Positions 1 to 9,136 of a DNA stretch of 64,000 nt are shown in pieces. Source of the stretch: Amycolatopsis decaplanina DSM 44594 (lineage in GTDB: Bacteria; Actinomycetota; Actinomycetes; Mycobacteriales; Pseudonocardiaceae); the NCBI RefSeq assembly GCF_000342005.1, contig NZ_AOHO01000019.1:186001-250000 (forward strand). The letters run 5' to 3'. How positions within the stretch are numbered: position 1 is the first letter of the stretch; each line of letters opens with the position of its first letter. The notes under the pieces were generated by a model that made no database searches, was not told where the DNA came from, and saw only the letters and a program-made list of their open reading frames with translations. Made by a program: the position numbers and the translations under genes.

Positions 1-127
1 GCAGCCCTTTCCGCCCCAGGACGGTGGCGGCCTTCTCCGGCGTCGCACCGTCGAACTCCGGGACCCCGGGCAGATGCAGGCTCCAGCCGGTGAGCAGCAG
101 CCGGGTTTCCCTGCCGCGGCTGGTCAT
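1..127 (-). CDS. Ketosynthase-like protein, N-terminal fragment
   Basis: Only the first 42 codons lie in the window; the gene continues past the left edge. The ATG overlaps the stop of the preceding KS gene in an ATGA, so it belongs to the same operon. The visible start includes TGWSLHLPG and ATVLGRKGL, which I recognise from the N-terminus of small KS-like proteins found beside reducing type II PKS genes. The active-site region is outside the window, so whether it is catalytic cannot be judged. The assignment rests on a short stretch and on operon position. Confidence 0.5.
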   Translation of the reverse strand, partial: MTSRGRETRLLLTGWSLHLPGVPEFDGATPEKAATVLGRKGL

Positions 128-1239
128 GCCCGCTCCAGCAGCGTGACGGCGTTGACCCCGCCGAAACCGAACGCGTTGACCTGCACGAGATCCGGCCGTG
201 CGGCGACCGCGTCGCCGATGACCAGTCGTAGTCCCGTTCCCTCATCGAGCGGATCGGTCAGGCCGGCGACAGCGGGAACCTGGCCGGAGGCGAAGATCCG
301 CAGCGCGACATCCACGTTGACCAGTGCGGCGCTGCCGGAGGTGTGCCCCGTCGAGCCCTTGACGGCGGTGACGAGAGGGTTCCCACCGCCACCGAGGACG
401 ACCTTGCGCAGCGCGTCGCATTCGACCGGGTCGTTGAGCGCGGTGCCGGTCGCGTGCGCCACCACTATGTCCACATCGGACGGTGCGCGGCCCGCACGCG
501 TGTAGGCGTCGGACATCGCGCGGGCGATGCCCTCGACGTCCGGCGCCGTGGCGTGGTAGGCGTCGCACGACAGCCCGGTCGCGGCGACCCGGCCGAGCAC
601 CGGGCCTTCCCAGTTCCCGGGCACGACGACGAGCACCGCCGCGCCCTCACCGAGGAGCACGCCGGTGCGCTCGCGGTCGAACGGGCGCACCCGCTCGGTC
701 GGTTCCTCGGCGACCCGGCCGATCATGGCGAGCATCGACCGCGTCATCGCGTCGGCGGTGGCGACCACGACGGCTTCGTATTCGCCCAGTTCCAGGAGAT
801 CCTGCGCGAGCGCGAGCACGTGGCCGCCGGCACTGCACGCGTTGACGACCGTGGTCACGTCCGTGACACCGGGCAGTGCCGCCGCCACGACATCGGCGAA
901 GTCCAGCCGATCGGCGGACGTGGTCTCGCCGGTGAGCGCCAGCCGTTCGACGGCGGACAGCTCACGCAGGCCCGTGCCGACGAGGACGGCGACCCGCTGC
1001 GTCGCGGTGTCCACACCGGACTGTTCGACGGCTTCCTTCAGGCATTCGGCCAGGAGCCGTCCAGCACGGAACGGCTCACCGTCCAAGTCGGCGTGGTAGC
1101 CGTAAGCCACATTCAGCTTTCCGGGATCACCGTACCGGAGCGGCGAGACGTCACAAGCGCCGCGGAGCAGGCCCTCGAACGTCTCCGCCCCCGAACCGAG
1201 GCAGGTGCGCACAGCGCTACCCGCGATCAGGACCGCCAT
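124..1239 (-). CDS. Beta-ketoacyl synthase, third KS of a reducing type II PKS
   Basis: This 371-residue thiolase-fold protein would catalyse decarboxylative Claisen condensation on ACP-bound chains in the cytosol. The catalytic triad is complete: Cys135 in NACSAGG, His262 in AHATGTALND and His299 in GSTGHTSGSA. The start is fixed by an AGGAGG ribosome site 7 nt upstream of the ATG. It overlaps the CLF-like gene by 23 bp. A third active KS next to a KS-alpha/CLF pair is known in reducing type II PKS loci such as ishigamide and skyllamycin-type clusters, where extra KS proteins may prime or finish the chain. Which role applies here is not shown by the sequence. Confidence 0.85.
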   Translation of the reverse strand: MAVLIAGSAVRTCLGSGAETFEGLLRGACDVSPLRYGDPGKLNVAYGYHADLDGEPFRAGRLLAECLKEAVEQSGVDTATQRVAVLVGTGLRELSAVERLALTGETTSADRLDFADVVAAALPGVTDVTTVVNACSAGGHVLALAQDLLELGEYEAVVVATADAMTRSMLAMIGRVAEEPTERVRPFDRERTGVLLGEGAAVLVVVPGNWEGPVLGRVAATGLSCDAYHATAPDVEGIARAMSDAYTRAGRAPSDVDIVVAHATGTALNDPVECDALRKVVLGGGGNPLVTAVKGSTGHTSGSAALVNVDVALRIFASGQVPAVAGLTDPLDEGTGLRLVIGDAVAARPDLVQVNAFGFGGVNAVTLLERA

Positions 1240-2329
1240 CGGCGTACCTCCTCACGATGGCGGCGCCCACGGCACCGTCCGCGCCCCGCGCGGTGAGCAG
1301 GCTCAGCCCGCCGGGCCGGGCATCGCGCTCTTCGGCGAGCAGGACACCCAGCGCCACCGCACCGGAGGCCGCGTCGCATTCGCCGAACAGCCGCTTGACC
1401 ATCACCCGTTCCGGGCTGTGGCCGAGCGCCCGGACGATGGGGCCGTACTCTCGGCGGTCGTCCTCGTCGACCTCGCCGGTGTACACAGTGGACACCTCGG
1501 ACGCGTCGGCACCCGCCTTCGTCAGCACCCGGTGCACACACCCGGCGAGCGCGGTCTCGGCCGCGTCACCGCCGCCCGGCCCGTAGGCCGTGGCCACCGC
1601 GAGGACACCGGCGCGCCGCCGCGTCCCCGCCCACTCCGGGGTGTTCTCCTTGGCCAGCACGAACATCCCGGCCGCCTCGCCGGCGGCGACGACGTCGGTC
1701 GCCCCGGTCAGATGCGCCGACCACGCGCGGTGCGGGGTGAACTCCTCCACCGCGCCCGCGACGACGACGTCGACGTGGCCGCGCTCGATGGCGTTGCCCG
1801 CGTACCGCAGTACGTTGAGGAAACCGAGTGTGCCGCCCGCGATCGTGGTGTTCACCCCGCGGAGACCGAACCGGATGGCGACCTGCCCGGCGGCGCAGTT
1901 CATCACCGTGTTCGGGAACAGCATCGGGTTGACCAGGTACGGCTTCTCCTGCACGAGGGTCTCGCGGGTGTAGTCGCTGGTGGACTTGAAGCTGCCCAGC
2001 GAAGTCCCGAGCACCACGCCCATCCGCGGGCGGGCCTCGTCGTCGAGTGCCACCCCGGCCTCGCGCAACGCCTCCTGGCAGCACACCACGGCGAGCCCGG
2101 TGGCGCGGTCGTAGGTGCTGGTTCCCTTACGCCCCAGATGTTCCCGGGGACTGAAGCTCTGAAGCACGTGCCCGCTCGTCGCGGGCAGCGGCTCTTCGTA
2201 GAGATCGCCGATATCCTGGCCCTTCTCGACCTGACCCGCCTCGGCCAGCGCGAGCCGCTTCGCCAGTGCGTCCACGCCGACGCCCGCGGAGGTCAGCGCG
2301 CTCCAGCCGGTCACCACCACACCGCTCAT
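1217..2329 (-). CDS. Chain-length-factor-like ketosynthase (KS-beta), no active-site Cys
   Basis: This 370-residue protein has the KS fold but lacks the nucleophile: the place of the active-site TACSA motif reads TTIAGGTLG (about residues 161-169). The two histidine motifs are also degraded, to VYTGEVDED and KRLFGECDAASG. That pattern is typical of a chain length factor, the inactive partner that forms the KS-alpha/KS-beta heterodimer and sets chain length. Its ATG overlaps the stop of the intact KS-alpha (ATGA), which fits equimolar translation of a heterodimer. A KS acting alone is unlikely given the missing residues. Confidence 0.82.
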   Translation of the reverse strand: MSGVVVTGWSALTSAGVGVDALAKRLALAEAGQVEKGQDIGDLYEEPLPATSGHVLQSFSPREHLGRKGTSTYDRATGLAVVCCQEALREAGVALDDEARPRMGVVLGTSLGSFKSTSDYTRETLVQEKPYLVNPMLFPNTVMNCAAGQVAIRFGLRGVNTTIAGGTLGFLNVLRYAGNAIERGHVDVVVAGAVEEFTPHRAWSAHLTGATDVVAAGEAAGMFVLAKENTPEWAGTRRRAGVLAVATAYGPGGGDAAETALAGCVHRVLTKAGADASEVSTVYTGEVDEDDRREYGPIVRALGHSPERVMVKRLFGECDAASGAVALGVLLAEERDARPGGLSLLTARGADGAVGAAIVRRYADGGPDRG

Positions 2330-3528
2330 TCTGGCGCTCCCAACATCACGATGGCGTTGTTGCCACCGAAGGCGAAACCGTCGTTCTGGACCACCCGCAC
2401 GTTCGCCGGGCGGGCCGCGTTCGGCACCGGGTCGACACCCAGTTCCGGATCCGCGGTGGTCCAGTTGACCGTGGGCGGCAGGAAACCGCGGTCGATCGCG
2501 ATGGTCGAGGCGATCGCCCCGAACCCGCAGGCCGCGCCCATGGTGTGACCGAGCATCGATTTGATCGAGCTGATCGGCGGCGGGCGCTCGCCGAAGACCT
2601 CAATCACGGCCTTGCTCTCGACCAGGTCGTTCACCTGCGTGCCGGTGCCGTGCGCGCAGATGTAGTCCACATCGGACGGTGAGATCCCGGAGTTGCGGTG
2701 CGCGATGCGCATGCATTCCGCGACCGTCGGCGCGTCCGGTGTGACCGGGTGGATGGCGTCGCAGTTGACGCCGTACCCGAGCAGTTCCGCGTAGATCGTG
2801 GCGCCCCGTTTCCTGGCGTGATCCAGGGTTTCCAGCGCCAGCACGGCACCACCCTCACCGGTGAGGATGCCCGCGCGGTTCTTGTCGAACGGGGTGCAGG
2901 CGTCCTTCGCCAGCGCGCCGAGCCGGAAGAACCCGGCGTGCGCCCAGCGGCACACCGAATCGGCGCCGCCGGCGAAGACGACGTCGGCCTCGCCGCCGGC
3001 CAGCAGGTCGTAGGCGTAGCCGATCGCGTAGTTGCTCGCCGAGCAGGCGGTCGCGATGGTCAGCGACTCGCCGTACAACCCCAGCTCCTCGCTGACCGCG
3101 TTCGCCAGCCGGTTGGCGGGCAGCTGGGTCAGCAGGGCCGGGTCCTGCGCGGCGAAACCGCCGTCGATGATCTGCTCGGTGAGCGCCTCCGCGACCGCGG
3201 ACTCACCGCTGGTGGTGCCCATGATCGCGTGGGCACGTCCCGGCGTCACCGACGCCAGGTCGAGCCGGGCGTCGGCGACGGCCAGCCGTGCGGCACTGGC
3301 CGCGAACTGGCTGGACCGCCCCCACCGCGCGGGGTCGACCCGGCGGAGATGGGCGCCCGGATCGAAGGTCTGGACCTCGCCCGCGTTCCGGTGCGGGAAC
3401 CCGGCCGGGTCGAAGCTGGTGATGGGCGAGATCCCGGATCGGCCGGTGCGGAGCGCCTCGGCGAACGCGGCGATCCCGATCCCGATGCTCGACACCGGGC
3501 CGACCCCGGTCACGACAACGCGGGCCAC
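2326..3528 (-). CDS. Ketosynthase alpha subunit of reducing type II PKS
   Basis: This 400-residue FabF-type condensing enzyme has Cys162 in ATACSASNYA, His293 in CAHGTGTQVND and His328 in MLGHTMGAA, so the Cys-His-His triad is intact. It lies 3 nt after the ACP gene and overlaps the CLF-like gene, the usual KS-alpha/CLF/ACP minimal set. With a ketoreductase and dehydratases in the same operon, each extension is probably reduced and dehydrated to give a conjugated polyene rather than an aromatic poly-ketone. A housekeeping FabF is less likely because of the linked CLF and additional KS genes. Confidence 0.87.
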   Translation of the reverse strand: MARVVVTGVGPVSSIGIGIAAFAEALRTGRSGISPITSFDPAGFPHRNAGEVQTFDPGAHLRRVDPARWGRSSQFAASAARLAVADARLDLASVTPGRAHAIMGTTSGESAVAEALTEQIIDGGFAAQDPALLTQLPANRLANAVSEELGLYGESLTIATACSASNYAIGYAYDLLAGGEADVVFAGGADSVCRWAHAGFFRLGALAKDACTPFDKNRAGILTGEGGAVLALETLDHARKRGATIYAELLGYGVNCDAIHPVTPDAPTVAECMRIAHRNSGISPSDVDYICAHGTGTQVNDLVESKAVIEVFGERPPPISSIKSMLGHTMGAACGFGAIASTIAIDRGFLPPTVNWTTADPELGVDPVPNAARPANVRVVQNDGFAFGGNNAIVMLGAPE

Positions 3529-3531
3529 GGT

Positions 3532-3786
3532 TCATCCCTTCTTGACGGAGTGCCGGATCAGGGCGTCGTTGACCGCCCTGAGCGTGCGCAGCTCGGGCAG
3601 TTCGGCCTGCGGGATCTCGATCTTGTACTGCTTGTCGATCCGGGCGAGGATCTCGATGGCGCGCAGGGAGTCGGCCTCGTAGTCGTCGATGAAGTCCCCG
3701 TTGTCCTCCAGTTCCTCGGGCTCGAGCTCGAGCACCTCGGCGACCAGCTCACGGAGCTCCTCGAGCTGGGTGTCGGTCTGCGTCAT
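3532..3786 (-). CDS. Acyl carrier protein of the type II PKS
   Basis: This 84-residue acidic four-helix carrier protein has the phosphopantetheine attachment motif EADSLRAIEI, with Ser40 as the modified residue. It sits between the dehydratase genes and KS-alpha, so it is the likely carrier for the growing polyketide. It is distinct from the second carrier protein gene near 41.3 kb, which has a different motif (GMSSIEYL) and lies with NRPS genes. Confidence 0.92.
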   Translation of the reverse strand: MTQTDTQLEELRELVAEVLELEPEELEDNGDFIDDYEADSLRAIEILARIDKQYKIEIPQAELPELRTLRAVNDALIRHSVKKG

Positions 3787-3820
3787 GACGATCCTCCGGT
3801 TTCGTTTTCCCGTGCGGTTC

Positions 3821-4285
3821 TCACGCCGCGGGCCGTACAGGGCGCCGCGTCGCGGTCAGGGTGGTGACGGTGGCGATCAGGCGATCCCCGACCCAGGTCC
3901 GGCCGGTGGCGAAGGCCGTGTCGGCCAGCACCGACTCCAGGCGGACCTCGTGGCGGAGCACGTCACCAGGGCGGGCGGCACCCGTGAACCGATAGTCACG
4001 GGCACCGATGAACATCAACGTCGTGTCGTCGTCCTCGACCGGCGCGCGGCCGTCGAGCCAGAGGAGCGCGGCGCTCTGCCCGAACGACTCGATCATCAGC
4101 GACTTCGGGTAGTCGTACCGGCTCGCCGGGGCGCCGTCGGGAATCCCCGCGTAGCACGGCTCGGTACCGGTGACCGCCTTGATCGTCACGATCGATTCGC
4201 CGGGGACAAGCTCCAGCACGCGGTCCACCAGCAGCAGCGGATACCGCTGCGGGAGCAGGACCCGGACGTCGTGGTGCTCGGTCAT
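3821..4285 (-). CDS. FabZ-like dehydratase subunit lacking the catalytic His
   Basis: This 154-residue hotdog-fold protein starts like FabZ (LLPQRYPLLLVDRVLEL) and keeps the helix glutamate (Glu66 in LMIESFGQSAALL). The usual GHFP motif, which supplies the catalytic histidine, reads AGIP near residues 46-49. The adjacent gene has GHFP. FabZ active sites combine a His from one protomer and an acid from the other, so I infer that the two proteins form a heterodimeric 3-hydroxyacyl-ACP dehydratase. The ATG overlaps the stop of the partner gene, in keeping with a fixed ratio. Confidence 0.78.
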   Translation of the reverse strand: MTEHHDVRVLLPQRYPLLLVDRVLELVPGESIVTIKAVTGTEPCYAGIPDGAPASRYDYPKSLMIESFGQSAALLWLDGRAPVEDDDTTLMFIGARDYRFTGAARPGDVLRHEVRLESVLADTAFATGRTWVGDRLIATVTTLTATRRPVRPAA

Positions 4286-4668
4286 TCCGCGTCCTCCTCG
4301 AAGCCGGCGCGGATCTTGGCCGTCGTCGTCTCGCCGAGGACGGCCTTGCCGGTGACGTCCCAGCCCTCCGGGGTGCGCTTCGCGGTGGCCGTGAGGACCA
4401 TGCGGTCGCCGTCGAGCACCGGGGCGAGGAAGCGGACGGACCGGACGGTGCGCAGCCGGGCGTTCGCGGCCTCCCGCATCGCCTGTTCCAGCGTCTCGAT
4501 GACGAAGACGCCGGGGTACACGGCCTGGCCGGGGAAATGCCCGCGCAGGTTGGGTTCCTTGCCGTCCACGGTGATCTGGGCGACCAGCTCGAGGTCGTCC
4601 CCGCACGCACGGACGTCCAGCAGGTCGATCGCCCGCAGCGGCGCGGCGAAGGCGGGAATCCCGGTCAC
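4282..4668 (-). CDS. FabZ-like dehydratase subunit with GHFP motif
   Basis: This 128-residue hotdog-fold protein carries LRGHFPGQAVYPGVFVIETL, giving His44 and Glu58, the normal FabZ/FabA catalytic dyad. It would remove water from 3-hydroxyacyl-ACP to form a 2-enoyl chain. It overlaps the ketoreductase gene at its start and the His-less dehydratase gene at its end, both by ATGA-type coupling. It is shorter than a typical FabZ (about 145-155 residues). It may act alone or, as I think more likely, with the neighbouring subunit. Confidence 0.82.
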   Translation of the reverse strand: MTGIPAFAAPLRAIDLLDVRACGDDLELVAQITVDGKEPNLRGHFPGQAVYPGVFVIETLEQAMREAANARLRTVRSVRFLAPVLDGDRMVLTATAKRTPEGWDVTGKAVLGETTTAKIRAGFEEDAE

Positions 4669-5405
4669 AGCGTGATCCCCCCGTCGACCTGCAGCACCTG
4701 TCCGGTGATGTAGGAGGCGCGGTCGGAGACCAGGAACGCGACCAGTTCGGCGACGTCCTCACCGGTGCCGAACCGCTTGGCCGGGATCTGGCTCAGTGCC
4801 TTGGCGCGCTGCTTGTCGCCGAGGGAACCGGTCATGTCGGTCTCGATGAACCCGGGCGCGACGACGTTGACCCGGACACCGTGCCCGGCCACTTCCTTGG
4901 CCAGCGACTTGCTGAAGCCGATGATCCCGGCCTTGCTGGCGGAGTAGGCGGTCTGACCGGCGTGGCCGTAGACGCCGGCGACCGAGGACATGTTGACCAC
5001 GACGCCGCCGCGGTTCTTCATGAACCGGAAGGCCATGGCGCGGCAGAAGTTCCAGGTGCCGGTGAGGTTCGTGTCGAGCACCGCGTGCCAGTCCTCGGCG
5101 TTGGCGAGCACCAGCGGGCTGTCCTTGGTGATGCCGGCGTTGTTGATCAGCAGATCGATCGGGCCGAGCTTCTCTTCGGCGTCCTTGACGAATCGTTCGA
5201 CGGCTTCGGAATCGGCGACATCGCATTCCGCGAAATAGGAGGGAACGCCGATCGCGGCGATGTCCTCTTCGGTTTCCGCCGACGCGTCGCTCGCTTTCGA
5301 AAAACATCCCGCGACGGCGTAGCCCTCCTGGGCCAGCCGCAGCGCCACGGCCCGGCCGATCCCTCGTGAAGCCCCGGTGATCAGGGCCCGGTGGTGCTCC
5401 GCCAC
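4665..5405 (-). CDS. 3-oxoacyl-ACP reductase, FabG-type SDR
   Basis: This 246-residue classical SDR would reduce 3-ketoacyl-ACP with NADPH. It has the Rossmann motif TGASRGIG, the NNAG motif, and the catalytic Ser-Tyr-Lys in NMSSVAGVYG and AYSASKAG (Tyr154, Lys158). The C-terminus YITGQVLQVDGGITL is typical of FabG. I chose the GTG start because GAGGAGG lies just upstream; an in-frame TTG nine codons earlier has no ribosome site. It lies 39 nt after the CoA-transferase gene and so is probably on the same transcript. Confidence 0.88.
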   Translation of the reverse strand: MAEHHRALITGASRGIGRAVALRLAQEGYAVAGCFSKASDASAETEEDIAAIGVPSYFAECDVADSEAVERFVKDAEEKLGPIDLLINNAGITKDSPLVLANAEDWHAVLDTNLTGTWNFCRAMAFRFMKNRGGVVVNMSSVAGVYGHAGQTAYSASKAGIIGFSKSLAKEVAGHGVRVNVVAPGFIETDMTGSLGDKQRAKALSQIPAKRFGTGEDVAELVAFLVSDRASYITGQVLQVDGGITL

Positions 5406-5444
5406 GACGCCTCCTCGTTTTTTGCGGCACAATTTGTTTCCATT

Positions 5445-6656
5445 TTAAGAAACGCGGCGCAAACTGTTCTTCTCATCGTTTGCCGCGAGCTCGGCGAGCA
5501 CTTCGGCGGTGTCCGCGCCCGGCCGCGGCGCACCTCGGCGGACCTTCGTCGGAGTGCGGGAGAACTTCACCGCGGGCCCGACGATCGGCGCGGTGGATCC
5601 GTTGCTCAGCACCGTTTCCTGCAACATCGCCCGCGCCTTGACGTGCTCGTCGGCGACGGCTTCGGTGAGCGTGCGCACCGGCGCCGCGACGAGCCCGTGG
5701 CCGTTCAGCACTTCGAGCGCCTCGGCGAGCGGACGGCCGGCGCACCAGCCCGAGATGACCGCGTTGACCGCGTCCCGGTTCGCCAGCCTTTCGGCGGCCG
5801 TGCCGAATCCTTCGGCACGGCCGAGTTCCGGCCTGCCGATGATCTCGGCGAGCGCGCGCCAATGCCGGTTGATCGCGACGGCGAGGTACAGGTGTCCGTC
5901 CGCGCATGCGTAGACGTTTGCGGGGACGACGAAATCGGTCTCGTTGCCAAGCCGCTGCGGCGGGGTGCCGGTCGCGGCGAGGGTCGGCAGGCCGCTGCTG
6001 CAGGCGAGCAGGCAGTCCACCATGGACACGTCGACGTGCTGCCCTTCGCCGGTCCGGTTCCGGTGTGCCAGCGCGGCGAGGCCGCCGATCGCCGCGTGCA
6101 GGCCCGCCAGCTCGTCGGCGAGGAACGTCGGGGCGCGCACCGGCGGGCCTTCCGGCAAGCCGTTCAGCGACATCCAGCCCGCCGCGGCCTGGATCGCGGG
6201 GTCGTAGGCGGGCAGATGCGATTTCGGGCCGTACTGCCCGAAACCGGACACCGACACGAAAACGATGTCTTCGCGCACCGCCCGGCAGGCCTCGTACCCG
6301 GCGCCCCAGCCGTCCAGCGTGCCGGGCTTGTAGTTCTCGACCAAGATGTCCGCGTGGGCCACCAGTTCCAGGAACCGAGCGCGGCCGGTGTCGTCGCGCA
6401 GGTCCAGCCCGGCGCTGCGTTTGTTGCGGTGCACGGTTTCCCGGAACCACGACAGCCCGGTGCCGGGGATGTTCGGCGGCACGTCGCCGTCGTGGCCGTC
6501 GGCGAGCTCGATCCGGACCACGTCGGCCCCCATGTCCGCCATGACGCAGGTGGCGAGCGGGCCGGACCAGACCTTGGTCACGTCCAGGACGCGCACACCT
6601 TCCAGCGGGCCGATCGATCCCGCTCGCGCCCGTCGGAAGAAGTCTTCTGCACGCAT
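5445..6656 (-). CDS. Family III CoA-transferase (CaiB/BaiF type)
   Basis: This 403-residue protein matches family III CoA-transferases, which move CoA between acyl groups through an aspartyl-CoA intermediate. The conserved acid is probably the Asp in SHLPAYDPAIQAAAG. The N-terminal part has GVRVLDVTKVWSGPLAT and ADMGADVVRIE, standard for the family. It starts 2 nt after the thiolase stop. Placed between a thiolase and an ACP-dependent PKS, it may activate or release the acyl product as a CoA ester; this is inference. It ends in TAA, with a short AT-rich gap before the ketoreductase gene. Confidence 0.85.
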   Translation of the reverse strand: MRAEDFFRRARAGSIGPLEGVRVLDVTKVWSGPLATCVMADMGADVVRIELADGHDGDVPPNIPGTGLSWFRETVHRNKRSAGLDLRDDTGRARFLELVAHADILVENYKPGTLDGWGAGYEACRAVREDIVFVSVSGFGQYGPKSHLPAYDPAIQAAAGWMSLNGLPEGPPVRAPTFLADELAGLHAAIGGLAALAHRNRTGEGQHVDVSMVDCLLACSSGLPTLAATGTPPQRLGNETDFVVPANVYACADGHLYLAVAINRHWRALAEIIGRPELGRAEGFGTAAERLANRDAVNAVISGWCAGRPLAEALEVLNGHGLVAAPVRTLTEAVADEHVKARAMLQETVLSNGSTAPIVGPAVKFSRTPTKVRRGAPRPGADTAEVLAELAANDEKNSLRRVS

Positions 6657-6658
6657 GG

Positions 6659-7954
<1,296 letters not shown>

Positions 7955-7955
7955 T

Positions 7956-7967
7956 TATGGTGCCTAC
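7956..7967 (+). promoter_or_regulatory. Possible -10 box for leaderless mRNA
   Basis: TATGGT lies six bases before an ATG that has no purine-rich ribosome site upstream. In actinobacteria this spacing fits transcription starting at or next to the A of the start codon. I see no clear -35 hexamer. It lies in the intergenic region between two divergent operons. Confidence 0.35.
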
Positions 7968-9125
7968 ATGCGGCTGGACGACAGCGAAGATCAAGCGGCA
8001 TTCCGGGTGGGCCTCAGAGCTTGGCTCGCCGAGCAGTTACCCGAAGCCACGCCGAGCGCGCCTCGCGCGTGGTCCGCCGACGAATTGCGCGCCTGGAGCA
8101 AGGCGTTGCACGCGGCCGGATACGCCGGTCTGACCTGGCCCGCCGAACACGGCGGTCGCGGGCTTTCTCCTTCGTATCAAGCCATCTACGCCGAGGAGAG
8201 CGCGCTGGCCGAGGCGCCGGATCACGCCGGGGTGATCGGGCTCGGCATGGTCGGCCCCGCGATCGTCCACTATGGAACGGACGCGCAGAAGGCCGAGCAC
8301 CTCCCCCGGATCCTTTCCGGGGAAACGATCTTCTGCCAAGGCTTCTCCGAACCGGACGCCGGTTCGGACCTCGCTTCGGTGCGCACCCGGGCCCGCCGCA
8401 CCGGCGGTGGCTACGTCGTCGACGGCGAAAAGGTCTGGTCCTCCTACGCGCATTTGGCCGACCACTGCCTGTTGCTCGCCCGCACCGATCCGGACGCGGC
8501 CAAACACCGCGGACTGACCTGTTTCCTGCTCGACATGCGCGCACCCGGTGTCGAAGTCCGGCCGCTGCGCCAGCTGTCGGGCGACACCGACTTCAACCAG
8601 ATCCTGCTGACCGGCGTCGAAATCCCCGACCACTGCGTACTCGGCGAACCGGGACAGGGCTGGCGGGTCGCGCTGACCACCCTCGCGCACGAGCGCGGCA
8701 CGTTCGGCATCACCCTCACCGCGCGGCTGTCCGTCCAGCTCGACAGGCTGGTCAAGACCGCCAAGGCCTGCGGAGGCGACACCGACCCGCGGGTCCGCAC
8801 CGAAATCGCCGAGCTGTACGTCGACCTGCAGGGCCTGCGGTTCACCGGATACCGCGCGCTGGCCGCGATGGAGCGGACCGGCGAACCCGGACCGGAGAGC
8901 TCGATCCTGAAACTGCGCTGGTCACAGGCGAACCAGCGGGTGAGCGCCCTCGCGCTGCGGCTGCTCGGCGCGGGCGCGGCGGCCGACGGAACCGACGCCT
9001 TCTGGGGCGGCTACTGGCAGCACCAGCGGCTGCGCAGCCGGGCCAACAGCATCGAAGGCGGAACGTCGGAGATCCTGCGCGGCATCGTCGCGGAGCGGGT
9101 CCTCGGCCTGCCGAAATCACGATAG
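7968..9125 (+). CDS. Acyl-CoA dehydrogenase, larger subunit of a likely heteromeric pair
   Basis: This 385-residue FAD enzyme would oxidise acyl-CoA to 2-enoyl-CoA. Family motifs are FSEPDAGSDLASV in the middle domain and NSIEGGTSEILRGIVAERV at the C-terminus. A shorter dehydrogenase gene follows after 11 nt. This arrangement is typical of actinobacterial alpha2-beta2 dehydrogenases such as the FadE28-FadE29 type. Codon 24 is TTA, so translation may depend on the bldA leucyl-tRNA. The start has no ribosome site and a -10-like box just upstream, so the mRNA may be leaderless. Confidence 0.85.
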   Translation: MRLDDSEDQAAFRVGLRAWLAEQLPEATPSAPRAWSADELRAWSKALHAAGYAGLTWPAEHGGRGLSPSYQAIYAEESALAEAPDHAGVIGLGMVGPAIVHYGTDAQKAEHLPRILSGETIFCQGFSEPDAGSDLASVRTRARRTGGGYVVDGEKVWSSYAHLADHCLLLARTDPDAAKHRGLTCFLLDMRAPGVEVRPLRQLSGDTDFNQILLTGVEIPDHCVLGEPGQGWRVALTTLAHERGTFGITLTARLSVQLDRLVKTAKACGGDTDPRVRTEIAELYVDLQGLRFTGYRALAAMERTGEPGPESSILKLRWSQANQRVSALALRLLGAGAAADGTDAFWGGYWQHQRLRSRANSIEGGTSEILRGIVAERVLGLPKSR

Positions 9126-9136
9126 GGGCCAATCCG

